A stretch of 64,000 nucleotides of DNA. Origin: Bradyrhizobium sp. 190. GTDB lineage: Bacteria; Pseudomonadota; Alphaproteobacteria; Rhizobiales; Xanthobacteraceae. The translations under genes were made by a program, and so were the position numbers. Below the pieces are notes generated by a model. The model worked only from the letters and a program-made list of their open reading frames with translations, had not been told where the DNA came from and did no database searches. Shown piece by piece: positions 16,709 through 25,591 of this stretch (position 1 is the first letter of the stretch; each line of letters starts with the position of its first letter). The stretch covers positions 880,501-944,500 of the forward strand of contig NZ_JADPJL010000012.1 of the NCBI RefSeq assembly GCF_023073415.1, given 5' to 3'.

Positions 16709-17832
16709 TCTGTTTCGTCTCCAGGCGCCGGCGGTTCGTCGCTGAGGCCCGCGACCATGGTAAGATTGGGTTCGGTGACCGCAAGCACCTTGAACATCGA
16801 TCCCATGCCGCCGCGGCCGCTGTCGGTCAAGCGCTTCAGCGCGGCGGAAATATCGGCGGAAACTTCCGCTGTGGTTTTTCCCATCAGCGTGACGGCCCGC
16901 GTCTCGATGCCGAGCCGCTTGAGGAACTCGCCCTGCGTCACCGGGCCGTGAACGCGCGCGCCGACGTCTTCCGCCGCGCGCGCCAGCGCCTGGAAATCGA
17001 CATGGGCGGTGACGTCGGCCTGGCCTGGATTCTTCAGGGGATCGGCAAAGCTGTGGCGGGCGATCGCCTGGAAGGTGTCGCCGGCGTCGCTGCGCAGATG
17101 GCCGTAATCGATGATCAGCGCCGCGCCATCCTGGTCGCGCACCCGCGACGCGATCTTCATCATCTCGTTGTCCGGCCGCCATTCGAACACTGCGCCGACA
17201 GGGGCCGCGCGCACCAGCGGCGGCAGCAACACCTCGAAGCGCGGCATCGGCTCGTCCGAGGCCGCGAATACCAGCTTGCCATCGGCGTCGAGATTGACCA
17301 CGCGCTCGTGCCAGCCGGTCTCGCGTTTGACCACCTGATGGATCGGCAGCACGTCGAAATATTCGTTGGCGAGAATGACCGCGGGCCCCTCCGGCACGTC
17401 GTCGATGCTGTCATGCCAGGTAATGTTGCGGGCGCCGGACAGCGTCGCCCGCTGCTTCTCGCGCAGAACAGGATTGATCTCGACGAGATGGACGTTGAGC
17501 GATTGATAGAGCGGCGGCAGCACCCGAACCGCGCGGAGCGCATCCGCCATCATGGTGCCGCGGCCGGGGCCGAGTTCGACCAGCCGCAGCATCGGCGGCG
17601 ACCCGATCGCCTTCCACACCGAAGCCGTCCATAGACCGAGCAGTTCGCCGAACATCTGGCTGACCTCGGGCGCGGTGGTGAAATCGCCCTCGCGGCCCAA
17701 TGGATCGCGCGAAACGTAATAGCCGTGCTCGGGATGTATCAGGCACAGCTCCATGTATCGCCAGACCGGCATCGGTCCTGACGATCTGATCAGCTTGTGG
17801 ATCTCCGCCTGCAACGGTGAAAATTCGGTCAC
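16705..17832 (-). CDS. Class I SAM-dependent methyltransferase, MidA/NDUFAF7 family
   Basis: A 375-aa DUF185 protein. Motif I is LRLVELGPGRGTMMADALR, with the preceding PEVSQMFGELLGLW and the YEVPPxEAxE-like region YHG typical of the family. The eukaryotic member NDUFAF7 methylates an arginine of complex I subunit NDUFS2; the bacterial target is not known. I chose GTG 17832 (VTEFSPLQAEIHKLIR), 8 bp after the lgt stop and just after aaggcagg, because the longer open frame overlaps lgt entirely. It overlaps pgeF by 4 bp. Confidence 0.9.
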   Translation of the reverse strand: MTEFSPLQAEIHKLIRSSGPMPVWRYMELCLIHPEHGYYVSRDPLGREGDFTTAPEVSQMFGELLGLWTASVWKAIGSPPMLRLVELGPGRGTMMADALRAVRVLPPLYQSLNVHLVEINPVLREKQRATLSGARNITWHDSIDDVPEGPAVILANEYFDVLPIHQVVKRETGWHERVVNLDADGKLVFAASDEPMPRFEVLLPPLVRAAPVGAVFEWRPDNEMMKIASRVRDQDGAALIIDYGHLRSDAGDTFQAIARHSFADPLKNPGQADVTAHVDFQALARAAEDVGARVHGPVTQGEFLKRLGIETRAVTLMGKTTAEVSADISAALKRLTDSGRGGMGSMFKVLAVTEPNLTMVAGLSDEPPAPGDETE

Positions 17833-17840
17833 GGCCTGCC

Positions 17841-18683
17841 TTAAATCGACTTCTGTATATGCTCCGACGCCTTGCGGCGCCATGCCACCATGATCAGGAC
17901 GCCCCCGGCAATGATCATCGGTACCGACAAAAGCATACCCATCGTCAGCCCGCCCCACAAAAATCCGAGCTGGGGATCGGGTTCGCGGAAGAATTCGCCG
18001 GTGATACGCGCAAGACCATAGATGGCGATGAAGCTGCCGAGGATCAGGCCCGGCCGCTTCAGGGCGCCCATTCGAATCATCACCGCCAGGATTGCAAACA
18101 GCACGATGCCCTCGAGGCCGGCCTCATAGAGCTGGCTGGGGTGCCGCGGATCCGGCCCACCATTGGGGAATACCATCGCCCAAGGCACGCTGGCATCCGC
18201 CGTCCGGCCCCACAACTCGCTGTTGATGAAATTGGCGAGCCGCCCGAGGAACAGCCCGATCGGTCCGACCGCGGTGGTGATGTCGCCGAGCGAGAGGATC
18301 GAGATGTCATTCTTGCGGGCAAACAGCATCACGGCCGCGACGCAGCCAAGAAAGCCGCCGTGAAATGACATGCCGCCATTCCACAACTGGAATATTTCCG
18401 CCGGGTGCTGGATGAAGAAGGCGGGATTGTAGAACAGCACGTAACCGGTGCGGCCGCCGACGATGATGCCGATGGTGACCCAAAGAATAAAATCGTCGAG
18501 CTGCACCAGCGTGATCGGCACCGGTCCGCCCCACAACCGCTGCTTCTTGACCAGCGAACGGGCGTAGATCCATCCCAGCACGATGCCGCCGATATAGGCC
18601 AGCGCATACCAGCGGATCACGAACCATCCGATCGAGAACGCGACGGGATCGAATACCGGAAAGGTGATGGTGAGAAACGGCAT
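17841..18683 (-). CDS. lgt: Prolipoprotein diacylglyceryl transferase Lgt
   Basis: Inner-membrane enzyme that transfers diacylglycerol from phosphatidylglycerol to the lipobox Cys of prolipoproteins. The 280-aa protein has several membrane segments, the conserved region MSFHGGFLG and the Lgt signature [14 protein letters not shown], followed by [11 protein letters not shown]. The end is close to the start of midA, indicating one transcript. The GNAT gene lies 5 bp upstream on the same strand. Confidence 0.97.
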   Translation of the reverse strand: MPFLTITFPVFDPVAFSIGWFVIRWYALAYIGGIVLGWIYARSLVKKQRLWGGPVPITLVQLDDFILWVTIGIIVGGRTGYVLFYNPAFFIQHPAEIFQLWNGGMSFHGGFLGCVAAVMLFARKNDISILSLGDITTAVGPIGLFLGRLANFINSELWGRTADASVPWAMVFPNGGPDPRHPSQLYEAGLEGIVLFAILAVMIRMGALKRPGLILGSFIAIYGLARITGEFFREPDPQLGFLWGGLTMGMLLSVPMIIAGGVLIMVAWRRKASEHIQKSI

Positions 18684-18688
18684 CGGGA

Positions 18689-19180
18689 TCAGAGCGCTTT
18701 CGTATAGACGGCATAGGGCACGCCGTGAATTGGCGGGGCATCATACGCTTTGGTGAAGCCCATCTTGAGATACATGGGCAAGGCGATCGTCATGATCGGA
18801 CTCGTATGAAGCGCGATGATCGGGGATCGATCGCGCTTCGCTCTGGCTATGCACTCGGCCGTCAAGGCATGCCCGAGTCCCCTACCTCTGTCGACAGGGT
18901 CGACGGTCAACATGCGAATGATGGGCCACGCCGGATTGAAAAACGCAGCTTTCTCAACAGCCGGTCCAAAATAAGCGACTGCGCCCGCGAGACGGTCGTG
19001 ATACGCGGCGACAATGACCTCTCCCGTGGCACTGAGCGAGGAGGTTCTCGACAGGCCGGCAAGCATCGCCGGCCAGTCCTGATATTGGTCGCGAAATTGG
19101 CCAAAGGCGGCGACTGCAATCCGGTTCACGTCGTCAGCATCTGAACTCCGGTAGTCTCGAATTCGAACGCTATCCACCAT
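18689..19180 (-). CDS. GNAT-family N-acetyltransferase
   Basis: A 163-aa single-domain GNAT protein. The acetyl-CoA binding motif is [20 protein letters not shown], preceded by the strand [18 protein letters not shown]. The start [14 protein letters not shown] is typical for the fold. The substrate cannot be predicted. It lies 5 bp upstream of lgt and 19 bp after the dienelactone hydrolase stop-side boundary, so the three may share a transcript. Confidence 0.88.
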   Translation of the reverse strand: MVDSVRIRDYRSSDADDVNRIAVAAFGQFRDQYQDWPAMLAGLSRTSSLSATGEVIVAAYHDRLAGAVAYFGPAVEKAAFFNPAWPIIRMLTVDPVDRGRGLGHALTAECIARAKRDRSPIIALHTSPIMTIALPMYLKMGFTKAYDAPPIHGVPYAVYTKAL

Positions 19181-19199
19181 CGGCGTTCTTCACGCGCCG

Positions 19200-19931
19200 C
19201 TAGACGAGGTTGCGGCGATAGAGCGCCAGCAGCCGTTCCCAATGCCGCTCGGCGGCGTCGCGGTGGTAGACCGGCCGCTTCGGGAAGGCAAAACCGTGAT
19301 GGGTGCCGGGGTAGATCTCGACCTCGTTGTTCGATCCCTTCATGCCGGCTGCGACCTTGTCGATAATCTCCTGCGGCGCATAGATGTCGGTCTCGGCGCA
19401 GGCGAAATACAATTCGGCCTTGGTCTTCGACGCGGCCAGATGCGGGCTGTCGGGCTGGTCGGTCGCGAGATGCGTGCCGTAGATCGAAGCCGCCGCCTTC
19501 ACGCGATCCGGAAAATGCGTTGCCGCGTTAACCGCGTAGCGGCCGCTCATGCAGTAACCGACGGTGCCGACGATTTTCGTGTTCGCTGCTTCTTGCGTCT
19601 CGGCATAGGCAAGCAGCGCCTTGGTGTCCTCCATCACCATGGGAATGTTGATGGAGTTCATGAAGCCGAACATCCGCTTGCGCTCGGGCGCTTCCGGGTC
19701 CGGCGGGATCGGTCCCAGCTCCATGACGCCGGAGCGGTAATACATATTGGGCAGCATCACGTAATAGCCCGAGGTGCCGAGCCGCCGCGCCATGTCGCGC
19801 AGTTCCTCGCGGATCGCCGGCGCATCCATGTAGAAGATGATGACCGGAAAGGGCCCGCCGCGTTCGGGATGGGTGATGAAGGTCGTGGTCTTGCCGTCCT
19901 TGGTCGGAATATCGATCTGCTGGTCGATCAT
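19200..19931 (-). CDS. Dienelactone hydrolase family protein
   Basis: A 243-aa cytoplasmic alpha/beta hydrolase. The nucleophile elbow is VGYCMSGR with Cys in place of Ser, as in true dienelactone hydrolases. ACAETDIYAPQ supplies the likely Asp and GTHHGFAFP the His. The N-terminal part IPTKDGKTTTFITHPE is typical. The family hydrolyses dienelactone in chlorocatechol breakdown, but many members act on other esters; no catechol genes are near. Confidence 0.9.
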   Translation of the reverse strand: MIDQQIDIPTKDGKTTTFITHPERGGPFPVIIFYMDAPAIREELRDMARRLGTSGYYVMLPNMYYRSGVMELGPIPPDPEAPERKRMFGFMNSINIPMVMEDTKALLAYAETQEAANTKIVGTVGYCMSGRYAVNAATHFPDRVKAAASIYGTHLATDQPDSPHLAASKTKAELYFACAETDIYAPQEIIDKVAAGMKGSNNEVEIYPGTHHGFAFPKRPVYHRDAAERHWERLLALYRRNLV

Positions 19932-20116
19932 GGGCGTTTCTTTTTGCTTTGCGATTCTGGTTTCGGGCTAGACGTTCGATACGATTGCAAGGAAACCGCA
20001 GCATGACAAGGCGAACGGCAGTCCGTTGGGCTTGAACGGCGCACTTGAACCTTGCCTTTGGGATCGCCATTGTCTTGCCGGTGACGATCAATTTGCAGCG
20101 ACCGGAGCGTTTTCAG

Positions 20117-20398
20117 ATGACCCAGACCAACAATCGGTTTTTCGACGAGATCGGCCGTTTGATGAACGACGCCGCCGGCGCTGCCCAGGGCGTCAAGCGC
20201 GAGGTCGATACAGTCATGCGCAACCAGGCCGAACGCATCCTGCGCGACCTCGACCTCGTCAAGCGCGAGGAGTTCGACGCGGTCAAGGACATGGCCCGCC
20301 TGGCGCGGGAGGAGAACGAGGCGCTCAAGGGCCGGATCGCGGCGCTGGAAGCCAAGCTCGGCATTTCGCCGGCCGCGCCGGATGTCGGCGCGGTTTGA
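20117..20398 (+). CDS. ubiK: Accessory factor UbiK family protein (BMFP)
   Basis: A 93-aa, mostly helical protein of the YqiC/BMFP family. It starts MTQTNNRFFDEIGRLMNDAA and has a C-terminal coiled coil with EENEALKGRIAALEAKLG, then a short PAAP tail. UbiK supports aerobic ubiquinone synthesis by binding UbiJ; Brucella BMFP shows membrane fusogenic activity. The ATG at 20117 is chosen because homology begins there; upstream in-frame residues look non-coding. Confidence 0.88.
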   Translation: MTQTNNRFFDEIGRLMNDAAGAAQGVKREVDTVMRNQAERILRDLDLVKREEFDAVKDMARLAREENEALKGRIAALEAKLGISPAAPDVGAV

Positions 20399-20421
20399 AG
20401 ACGGACGGGTAGGGGGTGCCC

Positions 20422-20504
20422 GTAGCCCGGATGGAGCGCAGCGCAATCCGGGACAGTTTCACAGTGGATAGGGTGTTCCCGGATTTCGCCCCGGGCCACG
20501 GGGA
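20422..20504. repeat. Dispersed inverted repeat, gtagcccggatggagcg type
   Basis: Left half gtagcccggatggagcgcag with caatccggga, right half ttcccggatttcgccccggg. Such elements are common between genes of related rhizobia, from memory. It lies between ubiK and rplY and may end the ubiK transcript. Confidence 0.65.
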
Positions 20505-20663
20505 CCCAACCGCAGAAAAATCCCTTCATTTCCTTGTCATTTTGCCCCTTTGGGGCTAAAAGCCCGCCACGTCCGCAGCCCCCGCACCCCTGGAGGCTTG
20601 CTGTTGGACGCCAACGGGCCGCGATGCGGCCTTTAACTTTTTAGAAAACAAGGACTTAACACG

Positions 20664-21386
20664 ATGGCGACCGTCAAGGAATTGAAGGCGACCGCGCGTC
20701 CGCAGAGCGGCAAGGGGGCCGCCCGGGCAGAGCGTCGCGCCGGGAGAGTGCCCGGAGTGATCTACGGCAACAACCAGCCCCCCGTGACCATTTCGGTCGA
20801 TGACAAGGAACTGCGCCAGCGCATCCTGGCCGGCCGCTTCTTGACCACGATTTACGACATCGATCTCGAGGGCAAGAAGCACCGCGTGATTCCGCGCGAC
20901 TTTCACCTCGATCCGGTGCGTGACTTCCCGCTGCATGTCGATTTCATGCGGCTCGGCGAAGGCGCGACCATCCGCGTCAGCGTGCCTCTGCACGTCGTGA
21001 ACGGCGAAACCTCGCCCGGCGTCAAGCGCGGCGGCACCGTCAACATCGTCACCCACACCATCGATCTCGAATGCTCGGTCGAAAACATTCCGCAGTACAT
21101 CGACGCTGACGTCGGCGCGCTGGAAATCAGCCACTCGCTGCATCTGTCCGAGATCAAGCTGCCGGCCGGCGTGAAGTCGCTGTCGCGTGAGGACGCGACG
21201 CTGGTGACCATCGTGCCGCCGTCCGGCTACGCCGAAGAACAGAAGGCTGCGGCGGCTGCTGCGGCTGCAGGAACGGGCGCTCCGGCGGCGGGTGCCGCTG
21301 CGGCGCCGGCTGCTGCCCCTGCGGCGGGTGCTGCGGCCCCGGCGGCTGGCGCGAAAGCGCCGGCTGGTGGCGACAAGAAGAAGTAA
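20664..21386 (+). CDS. rplY: 50S ribosomal protein L25/general stress protein Ctc
   Basis: Binds 5S rRNA. The 240-aa protein has the N-terminal L25 domain (ATARPQSGKGAARAERRAG, RVPGVIYGN) and the TL5/CTC C-terminal beta domain with ECSVENIPQYIDADV, followed by EDATLVTIVPPS. The last 45 residues are a low-complexity Ala/Pro/Gly tail ending in KK, common in alphaproteobacteria. It stands 21 bp before pth, an arrangement widely conserved. Confidence 0.96.
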   Translation: MATVKELKATARPQSGKGAARAERRAGRVPGVIYGNNQPPVTISVDDKELRQRILAGRFLTTIYDIDLEGKKHRVIPRDFHLDPVRDFPLHVDFMRLGEGATIRVSVPLHVVNGETSPGVKRGGTVNIVTHTIDLECSVENIPQYIDADVGALEISHSLHLSEIKLPAGVKSLSREDATLVTIVPPSGYAEEQKAAAAAAAAGTGAPAAGAAAAPAAAPAAGAAAPAAGAKAPAGGDKKK

Positions 21387-21407
21387 GAAGCGGCAGGATG
21401 CCGCATC

Positions 21408-22019
21408 ATGCGCCTGTTTGTCGGTCTCGGTAACCCCGGTTCGAAATACGCGAACAACCGGCACAACATCGGCTTCATGGCCGTCGATGAGATCGCGCGG
21501 CGTCACGGTTTCGCACCGTGGCGCCGCCGTTTTCAGGGCGAGACTTCCGAAGGCACGCTCGATCGCGAGCGCGTCGTCCTGCTTCGGCCGACCACTTACA
21601 TGAACGAGTCCGGGCGCTCGGTTCAGGAAGCTGCCAACTTCTTCAAGCTGTCCGCCGGAGACATCACTGTTTTTCAGGACGAGCTCGAACTGCCGGCGGC
21701 GAAGGTGCGCGTCAAGATCGGCGGCGGCGTTGCCGGCCATAACGGGCTGCGCTCGATCTCTTCGCATATCGGCAACGACTATCGCCGGGTGCGGCTCGGG
21801 ATCGGTCATCCCGGCATCAAGGCGCTGGTGCACAGCCACGTGCTGTCGGACTTTGCGAAGAGCGATCGGCCGTGGGTCGAGGCACTGTGCGAGGCGGTTG
21901 CCGACAATGCCGGGCTGCTCGCGACGGGCAAGGACTCGACGTTCCAGAACAAGGTGCATCTGACGCTGCAGGCCAAGGGATTTTTCGAAAAGGAAGAGGG
22001 CGGCGACAAGCTGGCCTGA
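21408..22019 (+). CDS. pth: Peptidyl-tRNA hydrolase
   Basis: Releases peptides from stalled peptidyl-tRNA. The 203-aa protein starts [20 protein letters not shown], with catalytic His19 in NNRHNIGF. The second signature, [18 protein letters not shown], and [14 protein letters not shown] follow. It is followed by a dispersed repeat and then ychF, giving the conserved rplY-pth-ychF order. Confidence 0.97.
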   Translation: MRLFVGLGNPGSKYANNRHNIGFMAVDEIARRHGFAPWRRRFQGETSEGTLDRERVVLLRPTTYMNESGRSVQEAANFFKLSAGDITVFQDELELPAAKVRVKIGGGVAGHNGLRSISSHIGNDYRRVRLGIGHPGIKALVHSHVLSDFAKSDRPWVEALCEAVADNAGLLATGKDSTFQNKVHLTLQAKGFFEKEEGGDKLA

Positions 22020-22030
22020 TCTATTCACCG

Positions 22031-22160
22031 TCATGCCCGGCCTTGTGCCGGGCATCCACGTCTTTCTTTCAAGTCGCGAGAGCGAAGACGTGGATGGCCG
22101 GGGAGCGCAGACAAGTTTACGTAGTCTGCGTAAAGCAGACCACTATGCCCGGCCATGACG
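22031..22160. repeat. Dispersed inverted repeat, tcatgcccggcc type
   Basis: Left end gtcatgcccggccttgtgcc, right end ccactatgcccggccatgac, with an inner pair ggcatccacgtctt / gaagacgtggatggcc. A shorter relative is at 24880-24965. It separates pth from ychF; any run-on transcription would pass through a strong hairpin. Confidence 0.75.
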
Positions 22161-22182
22161 AGCAAACGGTATCGAGGACGAA

Positions 22183-23280
22183 ATGGGATTCAAATGCGGT
22201 ATCGTTGGCCTGCCCAATGTCGGCAAGTCGACGCTGTTCAATGCGCTGACCGAGACGGCAGCGGCGCAGGCGGCGAACTATCCGTTCTGCACCATCGAGC
22301 CGAATGTCGGCGAGGTCGCCGTGCCTGATCCCAGGCTCGACAAGCTGTCTGATATCGCCAAGTCCGCGCAGATCATCCCGACGCGGTTGACCTTTGTCGA
22401 TATCGCAGGCCTGGTACGCGGCGCCTCGAAGGGTGAAGGCCTCGGCAACCAGTTCCTCGCCACCATCCGCGAGGTCGACGCGGTCGCGCATGTGGTCCGG
22501 TGTTTTGAAGATTCCGACATCACCCATGTCGAAGGCAAGATCGCGCCGCTGGCCGACATCGAGACCATCGAAACCGAGCTGATGCTCGCCGATCTCGACA
22601 GCCTGGAGAAGCGCGTCGATAACCTCGCCAAGAAGGCCAAGGGCAACGACAAGGACGCCAAGGAGCAACTCGACCTCGTCAACCGCGCATTGGTGCTGCT
22701 GCGCGACGGCAAGCCGGCGCGGTTTCTGGAGCGCAAGCCGGAGGAAGAGCGTGCCTTCGGCATGCTCGGCCTGCTGACGTCGAAGCCGGTGCTTTACGTC
22801 TGCAACGTCGAGGAAGGCTCGGCCAGGGACGGCAACAGCTTCTCAAAACAGGTGTTCGAGCACGCCAAGAAGGAAGGCGCGGTCGCGGTGGTGATCTCGG
22901 CCAAGATCGAATCCGAGATCGCGACCCTGTCACGCGAGGAGCGCGCCGAGTTTCTCGAGACGCTCGGCTTGGAGGAGGCGGGCCTCGACCGTCTGATCCG
23001 CGCCGGCTACCAGCTGCTCGACCTCATCACCTATTTCACCGTGGGTCCGAAGGAAGCCCGCGCCTGGACCATCCATCGCGGCACCAAGGCGCCCGCGTCG
23101 GCCGGCGTGATCCATACCGATTTCGAAAAGGGCTTTATCCGGGCTGAGACCATCGCCTATGCCGACTACGTCGCGCTCAACGGCGAAGCCGGCGCCCGCG
23201 ACGCCGGCAAACTCAGGCTGGAAGGCAAGGAATATGTCGTCGCCGACGGCGACGTGATGCATTTCAGGTTTAATAACTGA
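22183..23280 (+). CDS. ychF: Redox-regulated ATPase YchF (OLA1 family)
   Basis: A 365-aa universally conserved P-loop protein that prefers ATP and binds ribosomes. The G1 motif is GLPNVGKST (9-17), G3 is the [10 protein letters not shown] region, and the G4 position reads YVCNVEE instead of NKxD, which explains the ATP preference. The C-terminal TGS domain contains [20 protein letters not shown] and ends in HFRFNN. The length is standard. Confidence 0.97.
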   Translation: MGFKCGIVGLPNVGKSTLFNALTETAAAQAANYPFCTIEPNVGEVAVPDPRLDKLSDIAKSAQIIPTRLTFVDIAGLVRGASKGEGLGNQFLATIREVDAVAHVVRCFEDSDITHVEGKIAPLADIETIETELMLADLDSLEKRVDNLAKKAKGNDKDAKEQLDLVNRALVLLRDGKPARFLERKPEEERAFGMLGLLTSKPVLYVCNVEEGSARDGNSFSKQVFEHAKKEGAVAVVISAKIESEIATLSREERAEFLETLGLEEAGLDRLIRAGYQLLDLITYFTVGPKEARAWTIHRGTKAPASAGVIHTDFEKGFIRAETIAYADYVALNGEAGARDAGKLRLEGKEYVVADGDVMHFRFNN

Positions 23281-23308
23281 GATATTGGCTGCCGCGGATG
23301 CGGACCCC

Positions 23309-23399
23309 GTAGGGTGGGCAAAGGCGCATCGCGCCGTGCCCACCATCTTTCCATCAGCACGAGCGAAATGGTGGGCACGCTACGCTTTGCCCACCCTAT
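23309..23399. repeat. Dispersed palindromic repeat, gtagggtgggc family, copy 3
   Basis: Starts gtagggtgggcaaaggcgc and ends ctacgctttgcccaccctat. It lies between the convergent ychF and DUF4282 genes, 28 bp after the ychF stop. Confidence 0.85.
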
Positions 23400-23412
23400 G
23401 ACGCCGGCGTGA

Positions 23413-23706
23413 TTACCGCATCTGCCCCTGATCGCGGATCGCGCCGAGATGCTCGTTGATGCGGAAGACGATCAGGATGAATTCCGCGGCGATGCGCGAA
23501 AACACCACGCCGACCACGACACCGGCGATCGAGGACAGCAGCAGGATGAATCCGCCGAACGGGCTGATCGCCATCGCGGCAAGTGCCGAGAAGATCCCGG
23601 ACAGGCCGAACAGGACGATCAAGCCGATGACCAGCCAGTAGAAGGTCTTGATGATCGTGGGCGTGATGAAGCGGTCCCACTGAAACAGATCCTGAAAATC
23701 GAGCAT
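23413..23706 (-). CDS. DUF4282 domain-containing membrane protein
   Basis: A 97-aa protein with two hydrophobic segments, TFYWLVIGLIVLFGLSG and GGFILLLSSIAGVVVGVVF, and a C-terminal amphipathic helix with RIAAEFILIVFRINEHLGAI. The start, MLDFQDLFQWDRFITP, is characteristic of DUF4282 proteins. Function unknown; a single-gene unit convergent to ychF. Confidence 0.85.
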   Translation of the reverse strand: MLDFQDLFQWDRFITPTIIKTFYWLVIGLIVLFGLSGIFSALAAMAISPFGGFILLLSSIAGVVVGVVFSRIAAEFILIVFRINEHLGAIRDQGQMR

Positions 23707-23911
23707 CGATGGTTCTCCGGCGAGTCAAAAACCTGGTCCCAGACGGCACAGGGCTAGCCCCGAAAATTGCTTCGGGCAAGTCAGGGGCGAGCGCCGGGAG
23801 CGGTACTCGCCTCTGGCGAACGAGCCATGCGGGTGGACGGGTTGAGATTGCCGCAAATAACGGCCACATTCAGGCTTCCTCGCCGTAATCCTCAATCCAA
23901 ATCGTCGATAG

Positions 23912-24373
23912 ATGACAACGCTGACCTTCGAAGACTTCGCGCCCGGCCATTTCGGCACGTTCGGACCACGCCACGTCACGCGCGAGGAGATTTTGGCCTT
24001 TGCCGCCGAATTCGACCCGCAGCCGATGCATCTGGACGAGGCGGCCGCCAATGCGTCGATGCTGAAGGGACTGTCCGGTTCGGGCTGGCATCTCGGCTCG
24101 ATCATGATGCGGATGCTGTTTGACGGCTTTATCGGCCGCACGGCGTCAATGGGTTCGCCCGGCGTCAACGAGATGCGCTGGCTGGCGCCGCTGCGGCCGG
24201 GCGACGACCTGACGCTGGATGTTGACGTCGCGGAGGCCAGGATTTCGAAGAGTCGTCCTGAAACCGGCATCGTGACCTTCAAGGGCACGATCCGCAACGC
24301 GGCTGGCGTGGTGCTGTGCGAGATGGAGTCGCCGATCATGGTGCGCCGGCGCACTGAGGTGGGGGCGAAGTAG
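23912..24373 (+). CDS. MaoC-like dehydratase, first of a pair
   Basis: A 153-aa hot-dog fold protein of the MaoC/(R)-specific enoyl-CoA hydratase superfamily. The hydratase region reads AAEFDPQPMHLDEAAA, where Asp and His of the D-x4-H signature are present, then LSGSGWHLGSIMMRM. The N-terminal FEDFAPGHFGTFGPRHVT is typical. The gene ends 2 bp before a paralogue of similar size, so the two may form a heterodimer. The natural acyl substrate is unknown. Confidence 0.9.
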   Translation: MTTLTFEDFAPGHFGTFGPRHVTREEILAFAAEFDPQPMHLDEAAANASMLKGLSGSGWHLGSIMMRMLFDGFIGRTASMGSPGVNEMRWLAPLRPGDDLTLDVDVAEARISKSRPETGIVTFKGTIRNAAGVVLCEMESPIMVRRRTEVGAK

Positions 24374-24375
24374 CG

Positions 24376-24855
24376 ATGCGTTTCTTCGAGGACATCGAGA
24401 TCGGCGCGCAGCGCGCGTTCGGCTCGTTCACCTTCACTGCCGACGACATCAAGAAGTTTGCCACGCAGTTCGATCCGCAGCGCTTTCATCTCGATGAGGA
24501 GGCGGGCCGCAAATCCCTGTTCGGCGGGCTGGCTGCATCGGGCTGGCACGTCGCCGCGGTATGCATGAAGCTCCTGGTCGCCGACGGCAAGCGTTTGACG
24601 ACGGAGGCTGTCGCGCGCGGCGAGAAGGTCGCGGTGTGGGGGCCGTCGCCCGGCTTTCGTGAATTGCGCTGGATCAAGCCGGTGCTGGCCGGCGATACCA
24701 TCAGTTTTTCCAACCAGGTCGAAACCAAGCGGACTTCGGAGAAGCGCCCCGAATGGGGCATCCTGCAGGCCCGCAATACCGGCACCAACCAGCGTGGCGA
24801 GATGGTGTTCTCGTTCCTCGCGACCGCCTTTGTGCCGCGGCGGAATGTGGGTTGA
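24376..24855 (+). CDS. MaoC-like dehydratase, second of a pair
   Basis: A 159-aa MaoC-superfamily protein starting MRFFEDIEIGAQRAFGSFTF. The catalytic region is ATQFDPQRFHLDEEAGRKS with Asp and His present, followed by GGLAASGWHVAAVCMK. It resembles its upstream neighbour in layout (D-PQ-x-HLDE, SGWH) and probably arose by tandem duplication. The two are 2 bp apart and must be co-transcribed. Confidence 0.9.
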   Translation: MRFFEDIEIGAQRAFGSFTFTADDIKKFATQFDPQRFHLDEEAGRKSLFGGLAASGWHVAAVCMKLLVADGKRLTTEAVARGEKVAVWGPSPGFRELRWIKPVLAGDTISFSNQVETKRTSEKRPEWGILQARNTGTNQRGEMVFSFLATAFVPRRNVG

Positions 24856-24879
24856 GGAAAGCCTGCTCTCACCAGATCA

Positions 24880-24965
24880 TGCTCGGCTTTCGGGCTTTAT
24901 GCCGGGCATCCATGTCTTAACAGCAGCAAAAGCAAGTCGTGGATGGCCGGGTCACCCGGCCATGG
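24880..24965. repeat. Dispersed inverted repeat, tgccgggcatcca type
   Basis: Contains atgccgggcatccatgtctt and, inverted, gtcgtggatggccgggt followed by cccggccatg. It is a shorter relative of the element at 22031-22160 and lies behind the MaoC pair. Confidence 0.6.
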
Positions 24966-25110
24966 GTGCGGCGGCCGGAACATGGTTAGCGATTTGTGCC
25001 GTTAGCACCTCGTAATCCATGACTCTACGGAACGGATTTTTTGCTAACGCATTTTGAACTTTCTGCCTGCCAAATGCGTCTCAGGGGAAGTACCGAGGGG
25101 ATGATTGATT

Positions 25111-25254
25111 ATGGCAGATCGCAGCAGCCTGAAATTCGTCGGCTTTGTCTTCGCAACCGTCACGCTGGCAGTGATGCTCACCGCCGGAATGGTGGTGAAG
25201 TCCTATGCCGACGGTGTCTACACGATCGAGGACACCGCGTTCGTCCGCCAGTAG
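25111..25254 (+). CDS. Small membrane protein, 47 aa
   Basis: ATG at 25111 to TAG at 25254. The protein begins MADRSSLKFVGFVFATVTL, has one membrane segment (about residues 8-29), and a polar tail with SYADGVYTIEDTAFVRQ. Codon use is like that of its neighbours, with G/C mostly in third positions, and a gaggggatg stretch lies upstream. No function is known; the layout suggests a small inner-membrane protein with a periplasmic tail. Confidence 0.65.
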   Translation: MADRSSLKFVGFVFATVTLAVMLTAGMVVKSYADGVYTIEDTAFVRQ

Positions 25255-25303
25255 TTGCGGATCGGATAGCCATGAGCGCTGAAGAAAGTTCAGCGGCTCC
25301 AGA

Positions 25304-25417
25304 TCAGCGGCTCCAGATCAGCGTCATTGCCACGACCGCAAGCGTCAGCAGTCCGACGAAGCGGATCACGATCGTCCCCACGCTATGCGACGATTGCCGC
25401 AACGGCATTGAATTCAT
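25304..25417 (-). CDS. Small membrane protein, 37 aa
   Basis: ATG at 25417, stop at 25304. The peptide runs MNSMPLRQSSHSVGTIVIR and then FVGLLTLAVVAMTLIWSR, one basic-flanked membrane segment. No strong ribosome binding site is seen. The stop codon lies in a 14-bp tandem duplication (cagcggctccagat at 25291-25304 and 25305-25318). A competing plus-strand frame of similar size has no hydrophobic segment and looks unnatural. Confidence 0.4.
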   Translation of the reverse strand: MNSMPLRQSSHSVGTIVIRFVGLLTLAVVAMTLIWSR

Positions 25418-25535
25418 GTTATCTGGCTGAACGTTTTGCATCGTGTCCCCAAAAGGTGCCTGTCGCCACGTGACGACATCCGTCCTTGGACGCGACCGTG
25501 CTTATAAAGTTCAGATCGAACCCTGCCAAACGAAA

Positions 25536-25564
25536 CCGCCGCGCTCCCGTACGGAACGCGGCGG
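25536..25564. terminator. Hairpin terminator, probably bidirectional
   Basis: Perfect 8-bp stem ccgccgcg (25536-25543) / cgcggcgg (25557-25564), with the loop itself partly palindromic (ccgtacgg). On the plus strand it is followed by agtgttagattttt; on the minus strand by tttcg. It lies 27 bp after the stop of the minus-strand gene at 25592. Confidence 0.6.
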
Positions 25565-25591
25565 AGTGTTAGATTTTTGCAACGATCGGGA

